From contig CP154957.1 of the NCBI GenBank assembly GCA_039621445.1, positions 33,789,618 to 33,853,617 of the forward strand: DNA of 64,000 nucleotides, in the 5' to 3' direction. This DNA is from Euglena gracilis (lineage: Eukaryota > Euglenida > Euglenophyceae > Euglenales). Under the pieces are notes generated by a model. That model was not told the DNA's origin. It made no database searches and was given only the letters and a program-made list of their open reading frames with translations. The translations under genes and the position numbers were made by a program. Shown one piece after another: positions 9,987-19,018 of this stretch (position 1 is the first letter of the stretch; the number at the start of each line of letters is the position of its first letter).

Positions 9987-10420
9987 TCCCAGACGCCGGT
10001 TCGGGCGGGAAACCTGTGCCTGGGACGCCTTTCGCTTGGTACCCACAGAACTCAGCCAGATTGCAAAGCGACCTCAAAATCAGCGATCGCATTTTTCCGC
10101 ATTTTTCGGACCCCATTTGCATATCTGAAATTGCACTTTTCAGCTGCCATGTTACCCATCGATCGAAAGCTCTTCTCAAGGGCTTTCAGCAGATGGCCTT
10201 AGATTTCAGCCATGCTGTGTGGTATTCTATTTCAGAAATTCTCCAAAATTGGCCAAAAGGAAACTTTTCTTCAAAACCCCCCAATTTTTGGCCCAAGACC
10301 ACCCAAAAACTGCGCAAATGTGATTACCACATGTCTACAAACCCTTTTGGACACTTTTTGGCACTTTTTATTTTGGGTCCCCCAGACGCCGGTTTCCCGC
10401 CCGAACCGGCGTCTGGGACG
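9987..10420 (+). mobile_element. TIR element with intron geometry
   Basis: CAGACGCCGGTTCGGGCGGG (starting 9990) is exactly reverse-complementary to the 20 bases ending with CTG at 10415. The CAG is preceded by 3 bases and the CTG followed by 5, as in the nonconventional introns of the kinase genes. The interior is a diverged copy of part of the 1.3 kb TIR elements at 14.0 and 26.1 kb (shared 'gggctttcagcagatggcct'). Further half copies of the terminus follow at 10425-10480. The right-hand exon is not identified, so it is either an intron derived from a TIR element or an inserted element. Confidence 0.6.
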
Positions 10421-10499
10421 CCGGTTCGGCGCAGAAATTTCCCGCCCGAACCGGCGTCCCAGACGCCGGTTCGGGCATGAAAACGGAGCCCCCAGACAC

Positions 10500-10562
10500 G
10501 GTTTCTGTTATTTGAGGGGGGGGTGCGGGGGGGGGGGGGGCGGAGCCCCCCCCCCCCCCCGC
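10500..10562. repeat. G-tract / C-tract foldback
   Basis: Runs of G (about 8 and 14) followed by CGGAG and a C run of about 18, forming a simple G/C hairpin downstream of the TIR element. Confidence 0.8.
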
Positions 10563-10670
10563 CTGTGTCAAAGTGAGCAGCAAAAGCGATTTACGTCCCA
10601 ACTCTGTTGCCACCCGTTGCCACCTTACCACGCATTTCATTATTTTAGTGCGGACACGTCTTGTTGGTAA

Positions 10671-10947
10671 CCACATGAGCCTGCTGCTATTGGGAGTGGT
10701 CCGGAATTACGTGCTGCACTGGCGGCAATCCAGGAGAAGTACACCACTGCACCGGGGGCACGCAGCATGTTGCTGCGCGCCGCCCCGCTGGGCCACCAGC
10801 TCACGTTCGATGTCTGCGCTGCCTTGGGGGCCTCACTTGTTCCTGAGGGTGCCTGGTTTGATGTGGATATGGCAGCGCTCTGCCAGTCCACTGGCCGTGA
10901 GGGGCTTTTCAACGAGCGCGTCCTGAGCAACTGGGAAAACCGTTTGG
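10671..10947 (+). CDS. transposon ORF exon (unknown family), 5' part
   Basis: Open from 10671, just after an in-frame TAA. Protein-like frame (GPELRAALAAIQEKYTTAPGA, then QLTFDVCAALGASLVPEGAWF). It ends in WENRLG at an intron whose start reads GTACAGGGAACG. The exon joins 11146 in frame by the CAG(+4)/CTG(-8) rule. Upstream start or acceptor unclear: TTATTTTAG at 10647 is one candidate. Confidence 0.5.
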
Positions 10948-11145
10948 GTACAGGGAACGTTGTTCATGTGTGGAACATGTTCTGGCGTTCATCTGTCCAG
11001 GCCGGTGGGTACGGTTGTTCCGCCACAATCTACACTGTCTACGTTATGTATCTATACTGTCCTGTTATGGGTTGGACTGTATTCCATTATCTGGTTGATG
11101 TTGTGATACCTGTCGCGTTGTGTTCCGTGAACGTTTCCTGCGGCA
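10948..11145 (+). other. nonconventional-type intron inside transposon ORF (198 nt)
   Basis: Begins GTA-CAGGGAACGTT and ends AACGTTTCCTG-CGGCA. The 11-base arms pair with one G-U wobble. CAG occupies +4 to +6 and CTG -8 to -6. Removing it joins TTGG to GAAAGAGC in the frame of the long ORF on both sides. The first two bases happen to be GT. The sequence is also open in frame, so retention is possible. Confidence 0.65.
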
Positions 11146-11914
11146 GAAAGAGCGATGCCGCATTTGCGGCAGTGGTTGCACTGCGCGACTGCCCGGCCAG
11201 TGCATCACCGGGAACAAATTTGGCAGAGAGCTTCCACAGCAGACTGCGCGCAGATCCGGAATTGCAGAAGCGGAAGAACTACAACACTGCGCTGGTGCGC
11301 ATTGACATCACCTGCCGCAAGCACAACTTCGCCATTCTGAACTCCACGTTTCGTGACAGCACCAAGGCCACTCCCCAGGACCCTGGCGAGTCTACAAACA
11401 AGAAGCCTCGCACACGCTCACACACTGTGGATTCAGGGCTCGGTATTGCGGAGTTCCACCTCATGCACACACTTGTGACCCATCCACCCCATTCGGATTT
11501 CTACGATGTTTTCTATCGTCTGCAAGACGCAGATGCCCCCGGCACCTGTTTGGTGGATCTACAAGCACGTGGGTTTGAAACACGCATATCTCAAAAAACA
11601 CCCTTGTTCAAGGAGGAGAAGCAGAGTATTAAGGACGCGCTCGTCTCTCTTTCCGAGGAAGGTGCCGGGGTCCTGGGGAGATTCGTGTACATTGGTAACT
11701 GGATCTCCCGTGTGGTGCTGCGGGGTACCCGTTCGCCAACCTCCGTCGCAAGCTACATTCGCACACTTATTCGCCGCTCACACGAGCATGCGCTCAGGCA
11801 TAAGCAGACCACTCACCCCTGCCCGGATAACTTACAGTTCACGCAGCAGTCGTCGGCTGACGACTGCGACAGTGACACCGACGCTTCTTTGCGCCGTTCA
11901 CTGCACCGGCATTT
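11146..11914 (+). CDS. transposon ORF exon (unknown family), 3' part
   Basis: About 250 residues of well-composed sequence: KSDAAFAAVVALRDCP, then NLAESFHSRLRADPELQKRK, then TALVRIDITCRKHNF, a Pro/Thr linker with a basic KKPRTRS cluster, and a helical C-terminal part (IKDALVSLSEEGAGVLGRF, SYIRTLIRRSHEHALR). The NLAESFHSRLR segment resembles the C-terminal part of some cut-and-paste transposases, but no assignment is secure. It ends near a G-tract at 11915. The long frame stays open to 12032, but composition changes. Confidence 0.5.
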
Positions 11915-12060
11915 ACAGGGGGGGGACCTTCAGCACATTCAGATTACACCTCCCATCTGCGTGGCTTGGTTTTTTTTCGGCGGTCACTCTTCGCAGGGGG
12001 GTTGGTTGTTTGCTGCTGCTTGGGGGGGTTAAATCTGCCATTCTGCTTCAGTTAACGGGT

Positions 12061-12087
12061 GTTTGACGGTTGCCTCTGTCCCACAGT
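12061..12087 (+). promoter_or_regulatory. splice acceptor
   Basis: The pyrimidine-rich GCCTCTGTCCCACAG ends at 12087, seven bases before ATGGCCCTGCG. It closely resembles the acceptor at 7948 and probably defines the next exon of the transposon gene set. Confidence 0.5.
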
Positions 12088-12446
12088 AGCACAATGGCCC
12101 TGCGTGAGCTGGTTCACCTGCGAGTATCAACCTCCCAACTGGTGAACTGGGATGGTGACTGTGTGGGTAGGACCCGGGGTGCCAGATTGCCAAAGCCCAG
12201 GGCTCTACCCAGAAGTACCCTGAAGCGTCGTGCACAAAAAGCAGTCCTACCTCCGGTATTGCATCCAAACATTACTGTTTTTTATTTGGAATATCTCTCA
12301 GGAACCTACTACGGCGGAGGACATTTCGGATTATGCATCCTCTCCGGATCTGCTGCATCCGCGTAAATCTGAGGATGAGGGGCTGGGAAGCCTGGGGTAC
12401 GATACCGTGGGGGCGGGGGACTCCCTTCCTTTGCTACCGGGATGCC
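12088..12446 (+). CDS. transposon-associated ORF, basic then acidic segment
   Basis: Opens with ATGGCCCTGCG at 12094: a basic segment (KPRALPRSTLKRRAQKAVLP), then, in another frame, an acidic segment (AEDISDYASSPDLLHPRKSE). A frame change near 12290 implies another small intron or decay. No known domain. Confidence 0.35.
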
Positions 12447-12508
12447 CATCAGAGCGGTACTTTTTTTCACGCAGTCACTTTTTTGAAAGGGGATACCACT
12501 CTGCTGCC
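12447..12508 (+). other. candidate 62-nt nonconventional intron
   Basis: Starts CAT-CAGAGCGGTA and ends TACCACTCTG-CTGCC. Nine of ten stem bases pair and the +4/-8 spacing is exact. Joining gives CC|GGGTTTACC, which continues a Gly-Leu-Pro repeat frame. Flanking coding is only modestly supported. Confidence 0.5.
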
Positions 12509-12765
12509 GGGTTTACCTGGCTTACCTGGTTTTCCGGGATTGCCTGGGCGGTCCACGTGCGTGACGGAAGACGGCTCCCAGGACAATGCAACCCAGCTGG
12601 CGCAGCGACCACCCCCCTCCTGCGTTCCTTATTTTCCTCCCTCCGACTCGTCATCCGACGAGTTGGAGTTCCTGTCCGACAAGTGGATTGCACGAACAAC
12701 CCGTGCATCCAAGCGCTGTCGGGTATCTGGCTTACATGGGTATTGCACGGCGTCGGGGTGTGCTA
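12509..12765 (+). CDS. collagen-like and acidic C-terminal exon of the transposon ORF
   Basis: A short GLPGLPGFPGLPGRS repeat, then an acidic Ser/Asp segment (PPSDSSSDELEFLSDKW) and a basic end (TTRASKRCRVSG). Likely the 3' end of the transposon gene series. AT-rich DNA follows at 12780. Function unknown. Confidence 0.35.
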
Positions 12766-12779
12766 GGGTGGGTGGCGTA

Positions 12780-12945
12780 TTGCATAAAAATAATTGTTGT
12801 AAATTCATACATTCAATTGTAATTGAAAATTGACAATTTAAATAAATTATAAAATAAAATTTTAAAATAAATTATAAAATAATTTAAATACATTATTGTC
12901 TCCACATATCATTTTCATCTGAACATCAGCATTTCCGGTAAAATT
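12780..12945. other. AT-rich stretch, probable 3' end of the transposon region
   Basis: TAAATAAATTATAAAAT repeats mark a sharp composition change after the last transposon ORF. No coding capacity. Confidence 0.5.
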
Positions 12946-13159
12946 TTGTTTCCCTGGACATTTCCTCTGAATTTTAACTCCGTCACACAAGCCATTCGCC
13001 CTGCCAAAAGCCCTCCCCACCGTCCGCTCTGCCACGCCCATCTCTGTCTCCCCACAGACAGCACTGTCTTACCCACAGACAGAAACTGGCCGGCGAGCTT
13101 TGTGCCACGTTGCTGCCTTGCCCCCCTCTTTCCATGCCCAAGAGATCCACAGGAATCAC

Positions 13160-13345
13160 TAAGTCTGTTTTCGCCGGGGGGGGGGGGGCTAAAAAGTTCA
13201 GAAGGGGGGGGGGGAGAGTGCAAAAAAATGGTGGTCGGCCCGACCTGGTCGGCCCGACCTCCACAGGTCGGTCGACCACCTCCACAGGTCGGACCGACCA
13301 TGGTCGGCCCGACCTCCACAGTGACCACCTCCGGAATTCCGCACA
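13160..13345. repeat. palindromic GGTCGGCCCGACC minisatellite (copy 2, inverted)
   Basis: GGTCGGCCCGACC units with CCTCCACA spacers, preceded by G-tracts and 'gagagtgcaaaaaaatgg'. It is the reverse orientation of 4570-4740, including the flanking C/G tracts. Confidence 0.85.
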
Positions 13346-13499
13346 GAGCCGGGACCAGGGTTTAAATAGTGCTGTGTTCACGTAATTTAAAATTTACAAA
13401 TTACACTCTTGCAATTTATGGTGACTTTCAGTTATTTCACGGTAATTTCTGAAATGTTAATGAAATGTTAACACCCCATACACCCCATACCCGTTTTGT

Positions 13500-13900
13500 T
13501 TGATTTTTTCAACTTTTTTTTGACCTGTTTTTGACTCAAACTCAGTGGGGGGGGTCTAAAAATGCTGATTTTGCGCTGGAAAACAGGTTTTCTGGGTCCG
13601 GTCCGGAAGGCCAAAAAAACATCGTTTTGGGCAATTTTTTTTGTTTTTCTGACGTTTTTTTAAACCATTTTTGACCCAAAGTCCATGGGTTTCGGGCCCA
13701 AAAACGGGGCGCCGGGGGGTCGTAAAACGATCATTTTCGGCTCAAAAACAGGTTTTCCAGGCCTAGGAGGTCAAAAAACATCGTTTCGGGCAAAAAAGAA
13801 TGTTTTTCGATTTTTTTCGACTTTTTTAACCCGAAATGGTCAAAAACGGCTGAGTCAAAACAGGCCAAAATTGGCCGAAAAATGGTCGTAACTCGGGCTT
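13500..13900. repeat. satellite-related units (about two)
   Basis: Two diverged copies of the 2640-3800 satellite unit ('acatcgtttcgggcaaaaa', 'tttcggctcaaaaacaggtt'). They are followed by a stretch like the satellite-distal flank. Confidence 0.8.
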
Positions 13901-13928
13901 GGGGGGGGGTCAAAATACTGTTTATATA

Positions 13929-14034
13929 AAAATTGTGGGCATAACCCGTATTCAGGCCGTATAACGGGTCAAGGGCGCCGCAGGCGCCCTTGACCCGTTA
14001 TACGGCCTGAATACGGGTTATAGCCCACAATTTT
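13929..14034. repeat. palindrome flanking TIR element copy 1
   Basis: Arms of about 50 bases: AATTGTGGGCATAACCCG to GGTCAAGGGCGCC and their reverse complement. A nearly identical palindrome flanks the second 1.3 kb element at 27420-27526. Confidence 0.92.
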
Positions 14035-14036
14035 TC

Positions 14037-15345
14037 TGTAACCGTGAATAGAAAGGCCCGGCGCCTGCCCTGTTTTTCGTGGGTGTGCTTCACGCCAGGT
14101 TTTCGGGCATTTTTTTGTCATTTTTCACCCAAAAATCCTATTCACAAAAATATGCCCTGTTTTTCGTGAATATCTATTCACAAAAAACAGGGCATATTTT
14201 TGTGAATTGAAAATATGCCCTGTTTTTTGTGAATAGAAACAGGCCTTTGGAAATGGTGTCCAAATGACCCGAATCATACCCACATGGCACCGCTGGTCCT
14301 GGAAAACGAGAAATGGGCGTTGGGCCAAGTAATTGGGGGGCACTTTGGGGGGGGGGACTGGGCGCCGAAGGCGCACGGTCCCCCCCAAAGGCCCCCACAA
14401 TGCTTGGCCTGACGCCGATATTCGCTTTAGAGCCTAACGGATCACAGAGGGTCGGTATTTTATCCACATTGCTTGTGTTGTTCCTCAGTCTGTTCTTGCA
14501 AAAATGGCGAAGAAAGCCGCAAACGCCATGGACCGAATGTTGCCACAACCCCCAAAACTGTGTATTGGGGCTCTGGCTTCACGCCCGAACCGGCGTCCAA
14601 TGCTGGTCACGTTGGTTCGGGCGGGAAGACAGCGTCCAGGGGACCCAAAATGAAAAGTGCCAAAAAGTGTCCAAAATGGGTTTTAGACATGTGGCAACCA
14701 TATAATCATATCTGAGCAGTTTTTGGGGGTATTTGGTCAGAAATTGGGGGATTTTGTGCAACACTTTCCATTTGGTCAAATTTGGCGAATTTCTGAAATG
14801 GAGTACCATGCAGCACGGCTGAAATCTAAGGCCATCTGCTGAAAGCCCTCGAGAAGGGCTATCGATCAAGGGGCAACATGGCAGGTGAACAGTGGGTTTT
14901 GGAATTTGCGAAAAGGGTCGGAACATTGCGATTGGCAATTTTTAGGGCGCTGTGCAGTGTGGCTGAGTTCTGAGGGTACCAAACGAAAGATCATGGGGAA
15001 AGCTTTCAATTGATATGCTGTATGGCACCTCAGGTGTGGGATTTCACAAATTAGGATGTCAAAATTTGGAATACACGATCGCTGAAAATAAGCGCTGTGT
15101 GCAGTATTGCTGATTCCTGTGGCCATCTGTAAAAAGCCCTTGAGAAGAGCTTTCGATTGATGGGATTGACAGGTTTTTGGGTTTCATTTCAGTAAAATTC
15201 CTATTCACGAAAATATGCCCTGTTTTTCGTGAATAGGTATTCACGAAAAACAGGGCATATTTTCGTGAATTGAAAATATGCCCTGTTTTCCGTGTTCACA
15301 CCCACGAAAAACAGGGCAGGCGCCGGGCCTCTATTCACGGTTACA
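14037..15345. mobile_element. 1.3 kb terminal-inverted-repeat element, copy 1
   Basis: Ends TGTAACCGTGAATAG..GGCCCGGCGCC and the reverse complement near 15297-15345, about 48 bp. Internal subterminal repeats CCTATTCACAAAAATATGCCC are themselves palindromic. It contains no convincing protein. The minus-strand frame at 14866-15126 is conserved in copy 2 only because the DNA is. Copy 2 at 26103-27417 is in inverted orientation. Part of the interior matches the element at 9987-10420. Confidence 0.88.
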
Positions 15346-15349
15346 AATG

Positions 15350-15860
15350 GGGCATTTTAAAGGCTTCAATTCAGGTCTCCGGACATTCCTTTCATTTTGC
15401 TTCATTCTCGAGATGTTTCATAGATTTTTTGACCCCGAAAACAGCCCAAGATGGCCCCTGAAATGGGCCAAAATGGGCCGAAAAGTGGCCGTAACTCGGG
15501 CCACACGAAGGGTTGGGGGAGAAGAAAACCATGGTTGGATAGGGCTTTCCAAAGGCTTCAGTCCAGGTCTCCGGTATTTTGCTTTGATTTTGCTTCATTG
15601 TCGAGATATTTTGGGAAAACCGACTTTTTGGCCAAAAAAAAACGGCCAAAATGGCTCTTTTGGGCCACAAAAGCGCGCCGGAACACACGGCAGCCAAAAC
15701 GGCGAACGGGGGGGGGGGGGCGATGGAGGGCCTCCGGGGGCACATTTAGTCAGGCCGATACCTATGGGGATATTGCACGTTTTCTCGAGATATTTTCGAA
15801 AAATCGATTTTTGACCGATTTTTGGACCCCGGCGAAATGGCAGAGTCGGAAGAGGGGGGG
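15350..15860. repeat. dispersed repeat module (copy 2, left part)
   Basis: Repeats 'caggtctccggacattcctt', 'cgtaactcgggcc' and 'ttgcttcattgtcgagatat' seen at 3900-4200, then 'gaaatggcagagtc'. The module is interrupted at 15868 by the paired elements below and resumes at 17083. Confidence 0.75.
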
Positions 15861-15867
15861 GACCTTC

Positions 15868-16325
15868 GGAGGCTAGGCGCGCCGCTCGGGAGGGTCCGGG
15901 ACCCCCCTCCCCCCCCCCCCCCCCGCGGCCCCTGCGCGGCCGCCCGCGCGGCCGCTCGCCCCCCCCCTGGACCACCCCCCTCCCCCCACTGTGCCTAGCA
16001 TAGCCAAGAAAAAAAATTTTGGTGAAAAAGATCGCGCTCTTTTGAGGCCCAAAAATGACCAAAAATGACCATTTTCGGACACAAAATGGCAAATTTGGGG
16101 GCCGCGCGCTCTGCGCGCGGCCAAAAAAGCACTTTTTTGGTCAAAAATGGACCAAAAATGACAAAAAAAGACCACTTTTTGGACCCGAAAATCACCGATT
16201 TTAGGATGCGTTCCGCCCGCGCGGCCGCCCTCGGACCCCCCTCCTCCCCCCCTCCCCCCCGCGCGGCCGCCCGCGCGGCTGCTCGCCCCCCCCTCAGCCC
16301 CCCCCCCCCGCTGTGCCTAGCCTCC
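15868..16325. mobile_element. 458 bp TIR element with CpG-rich hairpins, copy A
   Basis: Ends GGAGGCTAGGC / GCCTAGCCTCC. Contains CCGCGCGCTCTGCGCGCGG, C-tract and GCGGCCGCCCGCGCGGC blocks. A second copy in the same orientation is at 16630-17082. No ORF. Confidence 0.75.
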
Positions 16326-16629
16326 AACCCTTCGCCCAATGGATGGTCACAGAAAACTTTGTCATCGGTGAACTGCAGAGACACAACAGGATTTATGCAA
16401 AACGCCAATGCCCCTAGAAACGTGTCTGGCGCAAGGGAGGGTGGTCACAGGGGTCCCACCCACTTCCCCCCACCCCCAAAAATGGTCAAAATGCCACTAT
16501 TTTTGCAATTTTTTTCAGAAATTTTTGTGAAAAGTCTAGACCCATGAGCAGCAAAATGGTCCTTTTCGGGCAAACCGCTCCCTCATCACCTGACAATCCT
16601 CCAAGGCCCAATGTCTCTAGCACATCTCA

Positions 16630-17082
16630 GGAGGCTAGGCGCGCCGCTCGGCGGGGTCCGGGCCCCCCCCCCTCCCCCCCCTCCACGGCCCCTGCACATC
16701 CGCCCACACAGCCGCTCGCCCCCCCCCCTGGACCCCCCCCCCTCCCACTGTGCCTAGCATAGCCAAGAAAAAAATTTTGCGAAAAAATCGCGACTTTTTT
16801 GAGGCCCCAAAATGAGCAAAAAATGACTATTTTCGAACATAAAATGGCAAAAGTGGGGGCCGCGCGCTCTGCGCGCGGCCAAAAAAGCAGTTTTTTGATA
16901 AAAAAATGGCCCAAAAATGGCAAAAAAAATGACCACTTTTTGGACCCGAAAAACACCAAATTAGGATGCGCGCCGCCCGCGCGGCCGCCCTTGGACCCCC
17001 CTCCCCCCCCTCCCCCCCGCGCGGCCGCCCGCGCAGCCGCTCGCCCCCCCAGCCCCCCCCCCCCCCGCTGTGCCTAGCCTCC
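16630..17082. mobile_element. 453 bp TIR element with CpG-rich hairpins, copy B
   Basis: Same ends and interior as 15868-16325. The 304 bp spacer (16326-16629) holds nothing recognisable. Outer flanks of the pair share CCTTCGGA, so the pair may have moved as one unit. Confidence 0.75.
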
Positions 17083-17253
17083 TTCGGACCCCTTCGCAGG
17101 TGAATGGCCCCGGGGGTTGGCTCGGGGCGTTGGGGGCCAAGCAGAGGTGAGGCGGAAACTCGAAATCCAGTCGCTCACGACAGAAAAAAAAATTTGGGAA
17201 CAAAGCCAGGATCATGGTGACAATCCGCCGGTTCCCGAGGTGGCCTGCACCCC

Positions 17254-17288
<35 letters not shown>

Positions 17289-17365
17289 CCGACCCCCCCA
17301 TTTCCCAAGGGGGGTAAGCTTCGCTCTTACCCATAAAAGGATAAGAGCTCAGCGACCCCCCCCCC
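17083..17365. repeat. dispersed repeat module (copy 2, conserved distal end)
   Basis: Matches 4255-4535: 'ggaccccttcgc', 'atccagtcgctcacgaca', 'ccgccggttcccgaggtggc', a long G-tract and 'gataagagctcagcgacccc'. Confidence 0.85.
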
Positions 17366-17841
17366 TATCACCTACCTCATGTTTGCGGAGCTTCCCATAT
17401 ACAACCCTGCCCCCGCGTCCCGGATTTTGGCCGGGCACATTTTTTGTCAACCAAAGGAAAAATACACATAAATTTGAGCGACGTCAAAAGAAATGTATGG
17501 GAGCAGTTGGACCACAATCTCCCCCCGCGTCCCGAACCACCTCCCAGGTGAAATATTTAAATATTCTTCCGCAATACTAGGCTGCCAGCCAGCACATTTT
17601 TCACACCCAGTGGCATGGATTTCACAGTTGCAGGGAAATGGTTGCTTTTGGGCTTATGAAATTTAAAGCCACATTCCCTGGGTGGACCCCCTAACAAAGG
17701 GGCCCTTCTGGCACGTCACCCCACGTGACCAGCTGCAGGAATTGGTGAACGCCTTATCAAACGAAGAGCTCCCATGTTTATTAACGACTGGCCCAAGGTT
17801 GGTGCCTGCGCTGTCCAACCCATTGGCTGACCGTTGCCAGA
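17366..17841. other. non-genic flank of the retrotransposon
   Basis: Ordinary mixed-composition DNA between the repeat end and the B2 repeat. No open frame with protein-like content was found. Confidence 0.4.
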
Positions 17842-17852
17842 AATAAAATGTG

Positions 17853-17915
17853 GATTTGCACCGGATGAGGCAAGGCACAAGGTTAGTTGGATGGGATCAT
17901 CTCCATGCTGCACCG
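17853..17915 (-). repeat. B2 end repeat of the retrotransposon
   Basis: 63 bp (GATTTGCACCGGATGAGGCA to CATGCTGCACCG) matching B1 at 18956-19018 with one C/T difference. AATAAAA lies just outside at 17842-17848. Confidence 0.9.
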
Positions 17916-18025
17916 AGGCAGTCCGAGGCAGTCCAGAAGTGGTAAGATATGTACACCTTCTGCACAGAACGATATGCATCAAGTTCTGACGCTGGAGGTT
18001 TTCGGGTGGTGGGCGGGAGGGCGGG

Positions 18026-18107
18026 ATCGGCACTACTTCTTAAAGTCTTTTTGAGACTGAGGAAAGGTTAATTAAGAATCCAGGCAAATCAGCCGATTTT
18101 GATAAAA
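18026..18107 (-). repeat. A2 end repeat of the retrotransposon
   Basis: 82 bp identical to A1 (24523-24604), from ATCGGCACTACTTCTTAAAG to CCGATTTTGATAAAA. The matching stops exactly after GATAAAA. Confidence 0.93.
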
Positions 18108-18109
18108 GC

Positions 18110-18458
18110 ACCCTCCAGGTCACCTCCAGCTCAGGTGGACAATTGGCACACTCGACAGGAAGAAGACAAAATTGCCAAGTATGGGGACCCTTGCAAGCGA
18201 CGAGGCTGGACATTTATCCCACTGGTGATGGACTGCTACGGTGGCATGAGTGAAGCAGGCCAAGGATTCGTCTCCACATGCATCCGCCTCCAAACAAGCC
18301 AACATAACGGCTGGGAGAGGCGGGGTGTGGAGGCCAGTGCATGGCAGGGACTTGGAATGGCTTTGATGCGCGAGTTGGCAAGACAACTGGCATGGGGACA
18401 GTGCCCTGAGCAACTACTTGATTGCAATAGCGGTGGTACGCATTCCCCATACTTTTGA
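18110..18458 (+). pseudogene. fragment resembling a retroelement RT C-terminal region
   Basis: Plus-strand open frame between A2 and B1 containing DKIAKYGDPCKRRGWTFIPL, then VMDCYGG and a helical MALMRELARQLAWGQC. The pattern Lys-Tyr-x-x-x-Cys-x-x-x-Gly-x-x-Phe-x-Pro-Leu-Val followed by Gly is common just downstream of RT domains in algal and protist non-LTR elements. No RT core is attached. Probably a relic caught inside or beside the retrotransposon. Confidence 0.4.
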
Positions 18459-18942
18459 GTGTGACTTCATCCAGTGCACCGACCACCTCTACCACCTTCG
18501 GTGGCCCACACAGAGCAATGGCCATGAGGCCAGTTTTCTCACCTCCACTCTCGGACGGCTCTGAAACAACCCCATGCACAAATCAGCCACTCTCGGACGG
18601 CTGTGAAACCACCCCAGGCACAAATCAGCCAACCAGCCAATGACACAAACACGCCAACAGTGGCAGGCAAAGCACACACTCCCCCCCACCCCCCCCGCCG
18701 CCGTATATATTGAAGATGGGACTTTCCCATTTTCCTCTAACCATGGACCGCAGGACGGGCACGGCACTCCGTACAACCTTTATGTACTTTACACCCACAG
18801 TATCTACCGGCGACCTGTGGCCGCACAGGGAGTCATGAGGAGTTTCTCCTTGTGGCGAGGGCCAAAAGAGACATCTCCCTGGGCCCGGGGCACGGTCTGG
18901 GTGAAGCTGTGCTACCCGCCGTGTTGTTGCTCCCAAACGGTT
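18459..18942. other. spacer between A2 and B1, short tandem duplication only
   Basis: 'actctcggacggct' and 'gcacaaatcagcca' occur twice in tandem at 18555-18630. No gene is visible. The spacer ends at GATAAAATCGGCCG (18943-18956), the core next to B1. Confidence 0.5.
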
Positions 18943-18955
18943 GATAAAATCGGCC

Positions 18956-19018
18956 GATTTGCACCGGATGAGGCAAGGCACAAGGTTAGTTGGATGGGAT
19001 CATCTCCATGCCGCACCG
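18956..19018 (-). repeat. B1 end repeat of the retrotransposon
   Basis: Matches B2 at 62 of 63 positions. It overlaps the last codons of the RT-RNase H ORF (stop at 18986). The adjacent core reads GATAAAATCGGCCG. Confidence 0.92.
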
